A stretch of 64,000 nt of DNA from G963666945 sp963666945 (lineage in GTDB: Bacteria > Bacteroidota > Bacteroidia > Bacteroidales > Marinifilaceae), in assembly GCA_963666945.2 (NCBI GenBank), contig CAXXRT010000025.1, positions 17,071 through 81,070 of the forward strand, in the 5' to 3' direction. Positions 1 through 8,789 of the stretch are shown piece by piece; the stretch's first letter is position 1; every line of letters begins with the position of its first letter. A program made the position numbers and the translations under genes. The notes beneath the pieces are model-generated. The model searched no databases. It was given only the letters and a program-made list of their open reading frames with translations, and was not told where the DNA came from.

Positions 1-192
1 GTAAACTTTAATGGAATTATTATTTACATACACATGATCAATCTCTGCATGTGAGTCCTGGTGCTTTCCTATAATAACAGATGGGTTGTTGCGGTAAAGC
101 ATAAAAAAATCGTGTGAAGATTCTTTCATCAAGTATTCTTCTGTAGCAAGATTGTAAGAAGGGGAAAAGGAATCAGAAATATAATAATACAT
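1..192 (-). CDS. lplA: Lipoate-protein ligase A family, 5' part only
   Basis: This is the first 64 codons of a gene that runs off the left edge of the window. The ATG is at 192 and the frame is open to base 1. The peptide has the N-terminal LplA pattern: an NLATEEYLM segment near residue 14, then RNNPSVIIGKHQ near residues 44-55, which matches the substrate-binding strand of lipoate ligases. Such enzymes activate lipoate with ATP and attach it to lysines of 2-oxoacid dehydrogenases or GcvH. It is transcribed divergently from dtd. The catalytic C-terminal part is outside the window, so ligase versus octanoyl transferase cannot be separated. Confidence 0.8.
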   Translation of the reverse strand, partial: MYYYISDSFSPSYNLATEEYLMKESSHDFFMLYRNNPSVIIGKHQDSHAEIDHVYVNNNSIKVY

Positions 193-269
193 AATCAATT
201 TTTTTAAATAATTTAACACCACTAGAGACTACCAGAATAATTCTATTTCTTATTAATACAAAAAATATA

Positions 270-277
270 TAATTTTG
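270..277 (+). promoter_or_regulatory. -7 box for dtd/mazG
   Basis: TAATTTTG matches the Bacteroidota -7 consensus TAnnTTTG, 40 bp before the dtd ATG. No clear TTTG -33 element is visible at the right distance. Confidence 0.45.
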
Positions 278-317
278 TTTCAACAACTTATTAATATTTA
301 ATAAAACATTATATAAA

Positions 318-770
318 ATGCGGGTCGTAATTCAACGTACTACTGAGGCCTCTGTCAGTATAGAAGAGAAGGTTAAATCTGAGATCAAAAAAGGTATGCT
401 TATTCTGCTAGGAATTGAAAATGAGGATAACACTGAAGATATTGAATGGCTAACAAAAAAAATATGTAATCTTAGAATATTCGACGACAAAGAGGGAGTA
501 ATGAACCTATCTATAAAAGATATAGAAGGAGAAATACTGGTTATTAGTCAGTTTACTCTTCATGCCAGGACAAAAAAAGGAAACCGCCCCTCATATATAA
601 ATGCAGCAAAGCCAGATATATCAATACCTATTTACAATGAGTTTGTGAGCAGTTTGGAGAAAGAATTAAACAAAGAAGTCAAAACGGGTGAGTTTGGGGC
701 AAATATGCAAGTCAAGCTTGTCAATGATGGTCCTGTGACTATAATTATCGACAGTAAGAACAGGCAATAA
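318..770 (+). CDS. dtd: D-aminoacyl-tRNA deacylase
   Basis: The enzyme hydrolyses D-amino acids from mischarged tRNA in the cytoplasm. At 150 residues it has the full family length. Both active-site motifs are present: SQFT at residues 77-80 and the NDGPVT form of the Gly-Pro motif at 136-141. It starts at an ATG and is followed 11 bp later by the MazG-like gene, so both probably share one transcript. The dtd-mazG-deoC neighbourhood is common in Bacteroidales. Confidence 0.95.
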   Translation: MRVVIQRTTEASVSIEEKVKSEIKKGMLILLGIENEDNTEDIEWLTKKICNLRIFDDKEGVMNLSIKDIEGEILVISQFTLHARTKKGNRPSYINAAKPDISIPIYNEFVSSLEKELNKEVKTGEFGANMQVKLVNDGPVTIIIDSKNRQ

Positions 771-781
771 AATATTTTATA

Positions 782-1120
782 ATGGATAAGGATATTACAA
801 TAAAACAGTTACAAAGAACTGTCGATTCGTGGATAAAGGATAAGGGAGTAAGGTACTTTAACGAACTTACCAATATGGCAATACTAACTGAGGAGGTTGG
901 TGAACTTGCTAAAGTGATGGCCAGAAAATTCGGAGAACAGTCTTTCAAACCAACAGATGAAGACAATCTTGAGGATGAAATTGCCGATGTTTTGTGGGTA
1001 TTGGTTTGCATAGCTAATCAAACGAATACCGATTTGACTGAGGCTTTCAAGAAAAATATTGATAAAAAAAATAATAGAGATTCCCAAAGACACCGAAACA
1101 ACGATAAGCTTTTTTTGTAA
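782..1120 (+). CDS. MazG-like nucleotide pyrophosphohydrolase
   Basis: A 112-residue all-alpha NTP pyrophosphohydrolase of the MazG/dUTPase superfamily. The metal-binding pattern is visible as EEVGE at residues 37-41 and E66-x2-D69 in EDEIADV. Family members hydrolyse NTPs or dNTPs to monophosphate and pyrophosphate and are thought to sanitise the nucleotide pool. It lies 11 bp behind dtd. The lysine- and asparagine-rich tail ending in NNDKLFL is typical of the small Bacteroidota type. The exact substrate cannot be told. Confidence 0.85.
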   Translation: MDKDITIKQLQRTVDSWIKDKGVRYFNELTNMAILTEEVGELAKVMARKFGEQSFKPTDEDNLEDEIADVLWVLVCIANQTNTDLTEAFKKNIDKKNNRDSQRHRNNDKLFL

Positions 1121-1144
1121 AAACAAATCATAGTTGTACTTTTG
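1114..1144 (+). promoter_or_regulatory. Bacteroidota-type promoter for the RND transporter
   Basis: TTTG at 1114-1117 and TACTTTTG at 1137-1144 are separated by 19 bp, a near-perfect -33/-7 pair. The element overlaps a TTG-initiated extension of the downstream frame at 1134, which supports the ATG at 1176 as the true start. Confidence 0.7.
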
Positions 1145-1175
1145 TAGCCTTTGTAAATTATATAAAATCAATAGT

Positions 1176-3593
1176 ATGTGGGTTAAAACAGCGGGGGCGA
1201 TACTAAGAAATAGAATCGCATTTATTATAGCAATACTAATATTAACCATTTTCATGGGCTATCAGGCCACAAAGGTTGAAATGTCTTATGAATATTCTGC
1301 CTTATTACCCGCTTCTGATACTGCCAGCAAAGAGGCTGCTGAATTCAAAAGCATATTCGGACAGGAAAGCAATATTATTATTCTTGCCGTTCAGGACCCC
1401 GACTTCTACCAACTGAATAAGATTAACGACTGGATAGCCATGGGCGACAGTCTCCTTCATATAGATGGCATAGATGCTCGTGTTTCTATTGCACATACTT
1501 TTAACATGACTAAAAACAGCAACGAGAAAAAATTCGAGATCAATCCTATATTCCCCAAAAGGGTAAAAAACAAAAAGGAACTCGATAGTCTTGCTGCAAT
1601 TGCTGAATCACTACCTGTTTATCAGGGCACCCTTATCAACAAAGAGACAAATACATACACCATGTTTGTCACTGTGAATGCCAAGGTTATGCACAGTAAA
1701 GACAGGGTAAAACTTGTTAAAAATGTAAAGTCTGTATGTGACGAATTTGGTGAAAAATATAATCTTGAATTAAAATATTCGGGACTTCCATACTTAAGGG
1801 TTGTCAACGCTGAGATGATAAAAAAGGAAATGAATATGTTCCTTATTCTTTCTCTTCTTATCACCACCTTTATTCTTTACATGTTCTTCCGATCGTTTAA
1901 GATTGTGGGGTTCTGTATGCTGATAATAGGTGTGAGCGTTATTTGGGCCGTTGGTTCCATGGCTCTGTTTGGCTATAAAATAACACTGTTGACTGCCATG
2001 CTGCCTCCGCTGCTTATTGTTATCGGGATTCCCAATTCGGTGTTTATGGTCAATAAATTTCACGGGGAATTTGTTATCCATGGCAATAAAATAAAGGCAT
2101 TGCAAAGAATGATTAGAAAGATTGGTAACGCTACTTTCCTGACCAACCTGACCACAGCATCGGGCTTTGCCACTTTTACGGTTACTTCCAGCCAGATACT
2201 TAAGGAATTCGGTATTATTACTTCCTTAAATATCATGTTGGTTTTCTTTATATGCCTTGTTCTTATTCCTTGTATATTTAGCTTCCTTGCCCCTCCGGAC
2301 ACAAAGCAAACAAGGCATCTAGAGAATAAATTTGTGAATAATATTGTGGAGAAAATGATTCACATAGTACTTAATCACAGGACAAAAGTTTATATTATTG
2401 CTATTGCAGCGGTTGTAATTGGAGCATTCGGAATGAATAAAATGGAAAGTACCGGATTTATGCTAGACGACCTGCCTGAAGAGAACCAATTGGTAAAAGA
2501 CCTAAGATTCTTCGAGGACAACTTCAAGGGTATCATGCCTCTGGAAATTTTAATAGATACTAAAAAGAAAAAAGGTGCGCTGAATCTGTCCACCCTTAGG
2601 AGAATAGACAGACTTGACGATAGCCTACAGATGTCACCGTATATATCCCCATCCCTTTCTGTGGCCACAGGGACCAAGTTTGCCAACCAGGCTTTCTATA
2701 ATGGGAAAGAGAAATATTTCAAGCTTCCTAATAACCAAACAAAAAATTTCATTCTTTCATATATTTCAAACTCAAAAATAGGGGGCAATGGACCAGATTT
2801 CTATGGAGCTTTCATAGACTCTACCCAACAATATGCAAGAATGAGTTTCAGGATTAAGGATATAGGAACTAAAAAGATGGAAGAGGCCGAAATATTTATC
2901 AGGGATAAGGTAAAAGAAATATTTCCAGAAGATAAATACAGGGTACTGACAACGGGTTCTAGCGTGCTTTTCTTTAAGGGTACTCAATACCTTGTAAAAA
3001 ATCTTGCAGTGAGTCTAATGCTTGCCATACTCCTTATTGCAGGATTCATGGCATGGATGTTCAGCTCTAAAAGAATGGTAATAGTGGCATTAATTCCAAA
3101 TATCATTCCTCTGATTATGACTGCCGCACTGATGGGGTATTTTGGCATTCCCATCAAGGCTTCAACCATCCTTATCTTTAGTATTGCCTTTGGTATCTCT
3201 GTCGACGATACCATTCACTATCTTGCCAAATACCGTCAGGAGCTACAGGCAACCAACTGGAGTATTCGTTCTTCTGTTGTGCTTGGGCTTAGGGAAACCG
3301 GTCAAAGTATGATGTACACATCAATAATTCTGTTCTGCGGATTCGCAATATTTGGATTATCAGGATTCGGAGGAACTGCCTCATTGGGGATTCTGGTATC
3401 AATAACCCTGCTTGCTGCAATGATATCAAACCTCATTCTGCTTCCTTCTCTATTGCTCACCCTTGAAAAACTTATTACAAATAAGTCGTTCAAAGAACCA
3501 TTGTTACAGATCTACGATGAAGAGGAAGATATTGAACTCGACTTTTTAAAGATTGAAGAAAAAGATAAAATAGAAAAGCCGGAAACTGTTTAA
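1176..3593 (+). CDS. RND/MMPL family inner-membrane transporter
   Basis: About 805 residues from the ATG at 1176. The architecture is the duplicated RND plan: one N-terminal membrane helix, a periplasmic domain of about 180 residues, a bundle of five helices, then the same order repeated. The second bundle holds the conserved FGISVDDTIHYLAKYR segment, the MMPL/RND helix-4 signature. Eukaryotic patched and mycobacterial MmpL proteins share this fold; bacterial members move lipids, hydrophobic compounds or drugs using proton flux. The acidic C-terminal tail is cytoplasmic. No membrane-fusion protein or outer-membrane channel gene is adjacent, so it is not a standard tripartite efflux operon. 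Substrate unknown. An upstream TTG start at 1134 was rejected because a promoter covers it. Confidence 0.85.
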   Translation: MWVKTAGAILRNRIAFIIAILILTIFMGYQATKVEMSYEYSALLPASDTASKEAAEFKSIFGQESNIIILAVQDPDFYQLNKINDWIAMGDSLLHIDGIDARVSIAHTFNMTKNSNEKKFEINPIFPKRVKNKKELDSLAAIAESLPVYQGTLINKETNTYTMFVTVNAKVMHSKDRVKLVKNVKSVCDEFGEKYNLELKYSGLPYLRVVNAEMIKKEMNMFLILSLLITTFILYMFFRSFKIVGFCMLIIGVSVIWAVGSMALFGYKITLLTAMLPPLLIVIGIPNSVFMVNKFHGEFVIHGNKIKALQRMIRKIGNATFLTNLTTASGFATFTVTSSQILKEFGIITSLNIMLVFFICLVLIPCIFSFLAPPDTKQTRHLENKFVNNIVEKMIHIVLNHRTKVYIIAIAAVVIGAFGMNKMESTGFMLDDLPEENQLVKDLRFFEDNFKGIMPLEILIDTKKKKGALNLSTLRRIDRLDDSLQMSPYISPSLSVATGTKFANQAFYNGKEKYFKLPNNQTKNFILSYISNSKIGGNGPDFYGAFIDSTQQYARMSFRIKDIGTKKMEEAEIFIRDKVKEIFPEDKYRVLTTGSSVLFFKGTQYLVKNLAVSLMLAILLIAGFMAWMFSSKRMVIVALIPNIIPLIMTAALMGYFGIPIKASTILIFSIAFGISVDDTIHYLAKYRQELQATNWSIRSSVVLGLRETGQSMMYTSIILFCGFAIFGLSGFGGTASLGILVSITLLAAMISNLILLPSLLLTLEKLITNKSFKEPLLQIYDEEEDIELDFLKIEEKDKIEKPETV

Positions 3594-3602
3594 TTCCCGG
3601 CT
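3577..3602 (+). terminator. Possible terminator at the RND gene end
   Basis: AGCCGG pairs with CCGGCT around a loop of about 14 nt that contains the stop codon, extended by an AA/TT pair past a one-base bulge. A T-rich run begins only about 17 nt later, so termination is uncertain. Confidence 0.35.
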
Positions 3603-3687
3603 CTGTGTAGTTATTTTGTTTTTTTTATTTCCTTTCCTTAAGGTTTCAATATAAAACACCAGTGACTGGAAACAATAGGTCTTTTTT

Positions 3688-4563
3688 CTATTTAGAAGGC
3701 TTCAAAACAGAATATTCCTTCTGAAGTTTATTTGTGAGAGAAGATGCACCTATTCTAAACAAATCCTTTGTAAGCCATTCTTCACCTAATATATTTTTCA
3801 CTATTGCCAGATATTGTATTGCTGTAGCTGGCGAGGATACTCCTCCGGCAACTTTCAAGCCTACCTTCACACCTGTTTTCTCGTAATACTTCTTTATGGC
3901 ATAACACATTACATAAACAGCATCGGATGTTGCATTTACAGGTACCTTACCGCTTGAAGTTTTTATGAAATCCGCCCCTGCCTCCATTGCCAGTATTGAT
4001 GCCGCAAATGTCTGCTCCATACTCTTTAATTCCCCGGATTCTATTATTACCTTAAATATTTTATCACCACAGGCTTCCCTCATATTTTTTAAGTCCCCCA
4101 CAACGTAAGAACAATTACCTTGACTCATCTCTCCCACAGGAATCACAACATCTATTTCATCTGCCCCCTCTTCTACTGCTTTTGAACACTCCTGATATTT
4201 AATTTCAGGGAATGTCTGCGAAAATGGAAATCCCCCGGCAACGCAGCATACCGATATACCGGTACCGGATAATTCACTCTTTACCAGTTTCGCATAATTG
4301 GGGAATACACAAACAGATGCTACATTATCCAGCTTATACTTCTTAATGCTTTTCTTCAAATCACTTACAAATTTAACAACCGACTCCATGGAATCCTTGC
4401 TATTCAAAGACGTATGATCAATAACGGAATGGCAAAAAGCCAGATTTTCAGGCGTATAATACATCTTTGTCTCCTTGCTTATAAGTCCATCCAGCTCAAA
4501 ATCCATCTGTTCTTCCGTTAGCTTATAATCATAAGCTTTAAGCAAATCTTTGTAATTATCCAT
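3688..4563 (-). CDS. deoC: Deoxyribose-phosphate aldolase
   Basis: Class I aldolase that cleaves 2-deoxyribose-5-phosphate to glyceraldehyde-3-phosphate and acetaldehyde in deoxynucleoside catabolism. Key residues of the TIM barrel are visible: D138 in DEIDVVIP, the Schiff-base lysine K201 in FIKTSSGK, and the second lysine K237 in GLKVAGG. At 291 residues it is the longer Bacteroidales form with an extra N-terminal helix region. The ATG lies 3 bp behind the stop of the YjbR gene, so the two form an operon. Confidence 0.93.
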   Translation of the reverse strand: MDNYKDLLKAYDYKLTEEQMDFELDGLISKETKMYYTPENLAFCHSVIDHTSLNSKDSMESVVKFVSDLKKSIKKYKLDNVASVCVFPNYAKLVKSELSGTGISVCCVAGGFPFSQTFPEIKYQECSKAVEEGADEIDVVIPVGEMSQGNCSYVVGDLKNMREACGDKIFKVIIESGELKSMEQTFAASILAMEAGADFIKTSSGKVPVNATSDAVYVMCYAIKKYYEKTGVKVGLKVAGGVSSPATAIQYLAIVKNILGEEWLTKDLFRIGASSLTNKLQKEYSVLKPSK

Positions 4564-4566
4564 ATA

Positions 4567-4926
4567 TTAAATTAATTTGTTTCTCAATTCTAAGGGCAAC
4601 TTGCGAGCTACCAAAGCATAAGACTCATCTATCCATTCCCTGATTAAATCATCTGAGATACTTCCATCGACAATAATTGTATTCCAGTGCTTTTTATTCA
4701 TATGATATCCCGGAATAACACAAGAATATATTTCTCTCAGCTCAATGGCCTTCTCAGGATCACATTTAAGATTTACCGTGAACTCTCCTTCCAGATCGGT
4801 AAGGGCAAACATTTTATCAAATACCTTGAAAACTAAGGTAGTCTCATCAAACGGGAAACTCTCTGTTACCCGATCCTTTGAAAGGCAATATTCCCTGAAT
4901 TCTTCAATATTCATAATTGTCTTCAT
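4567..4926 (-). CDS. MmcQ/YjbR family protein
   Basis: A 119-residue protein of the MmcQ/YjbR family, a small alpha/beta fold related to CyaY-like DNA-binding proteins. Features visible are the ESFPFDETTLVFKV segment near residues 22-35, the VNLKCDP strand, and the HMNKKHWNTI stretch near residue 76, all characteristic of the family. Family function is poorly defined, with DNA binding proposed. It is the first gene of a two-gene operon with deoC and has its own promoter upstream. Confidence 0.85.
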   Translation of the reverse strand: MKTIMNIEEFREYCLSKDRVTESFPFDETTLVFKVFDKMFALTDLEGEFTVNLKCDPEKAIELREIYSCVIPGYHMNKKHWNTIIVDGSISDDLIREWIDESYALVARKLPLELRNKLI

Positions 4927-4939
4927 ATATTTGGGATAT

Positions 4940-4970
4940 CAAATATAATACATAATACAATTTAAAACAA
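4940..4970 (-). promoter_or_regulatory. Promoter for the yjbR-deoC operon
   Basis: On the minus strand TTG (4970-4968) is followed after 20 bp by TATATTTG (4947-4940), matching the phylum -33/-7 consensus. The start codon is 14 bp downstream of the -7 box. Confidence 0.55.
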
Positions 4971-5126
4971 CATAAGTTATTAATTTTTATTATATATTAT
5001 AAAACACTTTCTGTTTGGCACTTAATATATCCTTTTCAGTCTATATCTTTTTCAGGATTTTTGTTATACTCATCAGATTGTAGTATTTTATAATGCCTGC
5101 ATTAACAACAAAAAAGCTAAAATAAT

Positions 5127-5134
5127 TATCTTTG
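5127..5134 (+). promoter_or_regulatory. -7 box of mutS, decides the start codon
   Basis: TATCTTTG fits TAnnTTTG. It overlaps a TTG codon at 5132 and immediately precedes an ATG at 5135, which would leave almost no transcript leader. The ATG at 5165 therefore is the better mutS start. No convincing -33 element is visible. Confidence 0.5.
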
Positions 5135-5164
5135 ATGCTTAATAACACAAATATCGACTATTTT

Positions 5165-7780
5165 ATGGCAAAAAGCAAGACAAAGGAACCGACTCCATTA
5201 ATGAAGCAATACTATAAAATGAAAGAACAGCATCCTGATGCCATTTTACTGTTCAGGATGGGTGACTTTTATGAAACATTTGGTAAAGATGCAATTATAA
5301 CAGCAAAAATCCTGGGTATTACTCTTACCAAACGTTCTAATGGTGCTGCCTCTGATGTTGAACTTGCCGGTTTCCCTCATCATGCCATAGATAACTATCT
5401 TCCCAAATTAGTTCGCAACGGGCAAAGGGTGGCTATTTGTGAACAGCTTGAAGATCCTAAGAAAACCAAAAATCTGGTGAAAAGAGGGATTATAGAACTC
5501 GTTACCCCTGGGGTTTCGTACAACGAAAATACCCTGGAAAATAAAGAGAATAATTTTCTTGCCAGCGTCAGCATTAACAATAAGGCTGCCGGGCTTTCCC
5601 TTTTAGATCTTTCCACGGGAGAATTCCTTACTACGGAAGGTGATTTTAATAATATTGACAAGCTACTAAGTAACTTCAGACCCAAGGAGATTCTTTACCA
5701 ACAAGGCAAAGAAAACAGGTTCAGGGAATTGTTTGGCAACAAGCACTATATATATCCCCTTGAAGAATGGTGTTTTAATCACGACTCAGCTTACGACAGG
5801 CTTGTACAACATTTCGATACCGCCTCCCTCAAGGGCTTTGGTGTCGAGAAGTTACCCCTGGGGGTAAGCTCGGCGGGCGCAATTGTTCACTATCTTGATA
5901 TAACCAAACATTCCACCAATGCACATATTACAAAACTGTCCCGCATAGAGGAGAACAGCTATGTATGGCTGGACAGGTTTACCATAAAAAACCTTGAACT
6001 ACTTTATTCTCCCAGTGAGGGTGGAAAGACTCTGGCAGATATTCTTGACCAGACTCGTACTCCTATGGGATCGCGTCTTATAAAAAGATGGATTACCATG
6101 CCTTTAAAGGACACAAAAGCAATAAGGGAAAGACTCAATACCGTAAGTCATTTTGTAGAAAATGAAGGCATGAGGGATAATCTGTCCGACCTTCTTTCGA
6201 GTATATGCGATCTTGAAAGGATTGCTTCCAAGATTGCCGTCTACAGGATTAATCCAAGGGAATTCCTTCAACTGGCAATTGCCCTGGAAGCTATCAAACC
6301 AATGAAAGAATTATTTTCAGGTTCAGATAATAAGGAACTTCAGGATATTTCAAAAAGACTACATACCTGCGATTGTCTTTTGGAAAGAATAAACAGGGAA
6401 ATCCTGCATTCTGCACCAATACTTTTAAGCAAAGGCGGAGTGATAGCATCTGGAATTAACCCAGAACTTGACGAGTTAAGATCCATTTCAACTAACGGTA
6501 AGGAGTTACTGCTTAAGATGCAACAAAGGGAGATTGAGAATACAGGTATCACCAACTTAAAGATTGGTTTTAACAATGTGTTCGGCTACTATATAGAGGT
6601 GACCAAGAGTCATTCTTCGAAGGTTCCCGGCGAATGGACAAGAAAGCAAACGCTGGTTAATGCGGAAAGATACATTACCCCTGAGCTGAAGGAATACGAA
6701 GATAAGATAATGGGGGCTGAAGAAAAGATATCTGAGCTGGAAGGACAAATCTATAATCAACTGGTTACAGATGCCGGTGAGTATATAACCCAACTGCAGA
6801 TTAACTCTTCACTTATTGCCAGAACAGACTGTTTACTATCCTTTGCCAATGTCTCCGTGGAGAACGATTATTGCTGCCCCGAAATAAACGATACAAATAT
6901 AATTGATATTAAGGAGGGCCGTCATCCTGTTATAGAACAACAACTTCCTCCCGATGAAAAGTATATATCAAACAATTTATATCTTGACAATGACAAACAA
7001 CAGATAATTATTATAACAGGACCTAATATGGCCGGTAAATCCGCCCTATTAAGACAAACTGCCCTGATAGTCATAATGGCACAGACTGGTTGTTTTGTGC
7101 CCGCCAAAGCCGCTAAAATAGGTTTTGTAGACAAGATATTCACCAGGGTCGGCGCCTCGGATAACATATCCATGGGAGAATCGACTTTTATGGTTGAAAT
7201 GAACGAAGCTGCAAATATTCTCAATAATATCTCGGAGCGTTCCCTTATATTATTTGATGAACTGGGTCGGGGTACCTCCACCTACGATGGTATCTCAATT
7301 GCATGGTCCATTGTGGAATTTATCCACGAGCAGACCAAACACAAGGCAAAGACCCTGTTTGCCACCCACTACCACGAATTAAACGAGATGGAGAAATCTT
7401 TCAAGAGGATAAAGAATTATAATGTTTCGGTTCGTGAGATAAACAATAAGGTAGTTTTCCTTCGTAAACTGGTAAGAGGTGGATCGAACCACTCTTTTGG
7501 TATCCATGTTGCACGTATGGCTGGTATGCCAAAGTCGGTTGTAAAACGATCTAATGATATTCTGAAACAACTTGAGAATAACAACAACAAGGATTCCATT
7601 GCCAAGCCTGTTTCGAACATAGCAGAGAACAGGGAAGGATTCCAGCTCAGTTTTTTCCAGCTGGACGACCCCATACTGACACAGATAAGGGATGAGATTG
7701 CAGGTCTTGATATTAATAACCTGACACCAATGGAAGCCCTGAATAAACTTAACGACATTAAAAAACTTAGTGGCCTGTAA
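5165..7780 (+). CDS. mutS: DNA mismatch repair protein MutS
   Basis: Mismatch recognition ATPase of post-replicative repair, 871 residues from the chosen ATG. The mismatch-probing Phe-x-Glu motif is in MGDFYETFG near residue 35, inside the N-terminal domain. Connector, lever and clamp domains follow. The ATPase has Walker A GPNMAGKS from residue 619, with Ser in place of the usual Ser-Thr pair, and the DELGRGTSTYDG Walker B/signature segment. The C-terminal helix-turn-helix dimer region and a tail beyond it are complete. It stands alone on the plus strand; the minus-strand hairpin directly behind it may stop its transcript too. Confidence 0.97.
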   Translation: MAKSKTKEPTPLMKQYYKMKEQHPDAILLFRMGDFYETFGKDAIITAKILGITLTKRSNGAASDVELAGFPHHAIDNYLPKLVRNGQRVAICEQLEDPKKTKNLVKRGIIELVTPGVSYNENTLENKENNFLASVSINNKAAGLSLLDLSTGEFLTTEGDFNNIDKLLSNFRPKEILYQQGKENRFRELFGNKHYIYPLEEWCFNHDSAYDRLVQHFDTASLKGFGVEKLPLGVSSAGAIVHYLDITKHSTNAHITKLSRIEENSYVWLDRFTIKNLELLYSPSEGGKTLADILDQTRTPMGSRLIKRWITMPLKDTKAIRERLNTVSHFVENEGMRDNLSDLLSSICDLERIASKIAVYRINPREFLQLAIALEAIKPMKELFSGSDNKELQDISKRLHTCDCLLERINREILHSAPILLSKGGVIASGINPELDELRSISTNGKELLLKMQQREIENTGITNLKIGFNNVFGYYIEVTKSHSSKVPGEWTRKQTLVNAERYITPELKEYEDKIMGAEEKISELEGQIYNQLVTDAGEYITQLQINSSLIARTDCLLSFANVSVENDYCCPEINDTNIIDIKEGRHPVIEQQLPPDEKYISNNLYLDNDKQQIIIITGPNMAGKSALLRQTALIVIMAQTGCFVPAKAAKIGFVDKIFTRVGASDNISMGESTFMVEMNEAANILNNISERSLILFDELGRGTSTYDGISIAWSIVEFIHEQTKHKAKTLFATHYHELNEMEKSFKRIKNYNVSVREINNKVVFLRKLVRGGSNHSFGIHVARMAGMPKSVVKRSNDILKQLENNNNKDSIAKPVSNIAENREGFQLSFFQLDDPILTQIRDEIAGLDINNLTPMEALNKLNDIKKLSGL

Positions 7781-7877
7781 AAAAAGAATGAGGTGAGCCC
7801 GAAAACTCACCTCAAGAACTACTAACCTTAACCTTTACTTATGAAAAAATCTACTTTCATAGAGTAGCATGAAGCTA
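7781..7877 (-). ncRNA. Candidate small RNA with own promoter and terminator
   Basis: A transcript from a start near 7877 would be about 97 nt and end in a strong intrinsic terminator: TGAGGTGAG pairs with CTCACCTCA (7789-7797 with 7806-7814, 8-nt loop), followed on the minus strand by TTCTTTTTTT. Two more stems are possible near the 5' end: GTAGC with GCTAC around TTCAT, and TATGAAA with TTTCATA. A very short ORF, ATG AAA GTA..., could also be read, so it might be a peptide-coding leader instead. The PPIase operon (stop at 7964) could read through into it. Not matched to any RNA family; the call rests on promoter, structure and terminator. Confidence 0.5.
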
Positions 7878-7882
7878 CGTTA

Positions 7883-7939
7883 CAAAAGTAGAGTTTATTA
7901 GGGTTAACGGGACTTAACTAACGTTAAAGATTGTTAATC
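7883..7939 (-). promoter_or_regulatory. Promoter with four 10-bp-spaced NTTAAC half-sites
   Basis: The minus strand carries ATTAAC, TTTAAC, GTTAAG and GTTAAC, each followed by 4 bp, so TTAA cores recur every 10 bp (plus-strand cores at 7904, 7914, 7924, 7934). The last hexamer ends where a -33 box would be, and TACTTTTG (7890-7883) is a perfect -7 box. Evenly phased direct hexamers replacing the -33 box are how OmpR/PhoB-type response regulators bind; B. subtilis PhoP uses TTAACA-like repeats. The regulator itself is not in the window. Confidence 0.55.
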
Positions 7940-7963
7940 CTGTCGTGTTTTTACCCATTTAAA

Positions 7964-8782
7964 TTATCTCAAAACCTTCACTTTCATTTTTACATCCTTA
8001 AGGGGTCTGTCGTTACTGTCTCTTTCCACTGCTGCTATCTTATCTATGACATCCATTCCCTCAATAACTTCACCAAAAACAGTATATTGTCCGTCAAGGT
8101 GCGGTATCCCTCCCACTGTTGTATATGCTTTCTTCTGCTCATCTGAAAGAACAAGCTTATCCTGCTCCCATAGCTTGTCAACTGCTATGTTCAAGGAATC
8201 AACTACCTCCTGAAGCTTTATCATATCGCCTGCCTGCTGAAGCTCCTGCAACTCCTTGTTCTTAGCTTCCTTTAAACGCTCGAATATCATAACCCTTCTC
8301 TTATTGCTTATCATCTCCACAAGATTATCAATCTCCTCGGGTTTATACACCCTGCCCTGGGCGATATAAAACTGTGAACCAGCGGATTTCCTCTCAGGAT
8401 TAAACTTATCGCCTTCGCGGGCTGCGGCAATAACACCCCTTTTATGGAAAAGTTCTTTTCTAAACTCGGCCTCTATCTGATAACCCGGTCCTCCTTCTCC
8501 AAGTCTTTGTCCGGGTTTTGCTTCTTTGGAATCGGGGTCTCCTCCCTGTATCATAAATCCGTTTATCACCCTGTGAAAAAGTGTTCCGTTAAAGAAACCC
8601 TTATCTGCAAGTTTTAAGAAATTATCCCTGTGCTTAGGTGTCTTATCGTACAACAGCACTTTCATATTACCATATTCGGTCTCTATAAGCACCATTCTAT
8701 CGGTCTTTTGTGACTCTTTTTTATTCTTACAACCACATATTGTCATTGCAATAATAACAGTAAATATTAGAATTTTTCTCAT
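7964..8782 (-). CDS. Cyclophilin-type peptidyl-prolyl isomerase lipoprotein
   Basis: A 272-residue cell-envelope foldase. The N-terminus has a hydrophobic signal and a lipobox ending at Cys18. The cyclophilin domain starts near residue 28 (VLIETEYGNMKVLLYD) and contains NGFMIQGGD and GSQFYIAQG. A charged helical insert of about 65 residues (about 140-210) splits the barrel before the last segment HLDGQYTVFGEVIEGMDVIDKI. This insert is usual in larger Bacteroidota periplasmic cyclophilins. It is the last gene of a three-gene operon, 7 bp behind the rhodanese gene. Confidence 0.9.
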   Translation of the reverse strand: MRKILIFTVIIAMTICGCKNKKESQKTDRMVLIETEYGNMKVLLYDKTPKHRDNFLKLADKGFFNGTLFHRVINGFMIQGGDPDSKEAKPGQRLGEGGPGYQIEAEFRKELFHKRGVIAAAREGDKFNPERKSAGSQFYIAQGRVYKPEEIDNLVEMISNKRRVMIFERLKEAKNKELQELQQAGDMIKLQEVVDSLNIAVDKLWEQDKLVLSDEQKKAYTTVGGIPHLDGQYTVFGEVIEGMDVIDKIAAVERDSNDRPLKDVKMKVKVLR

Positions 8783-8789
8783 CTGAGTA

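Noticed and set aside
1134..1175. TTG-initiated extension of the RND transporter
   Set aside because: It overlaps the promoter -7 box, and the family begins near the membrane helix after the ATG at 1176.
7379..7810. Long minus-strand ORFs inside mutS
   Set aside because: They are antisense shadows of a clear mutS frame and have no recognisable domains.
7841..7867. Plus-strand mini-ORF MKKSTFIE behind mutS
   Set aside because: No promoter or ribosome site for it; the minus-strand reading has both promoter and terminator.
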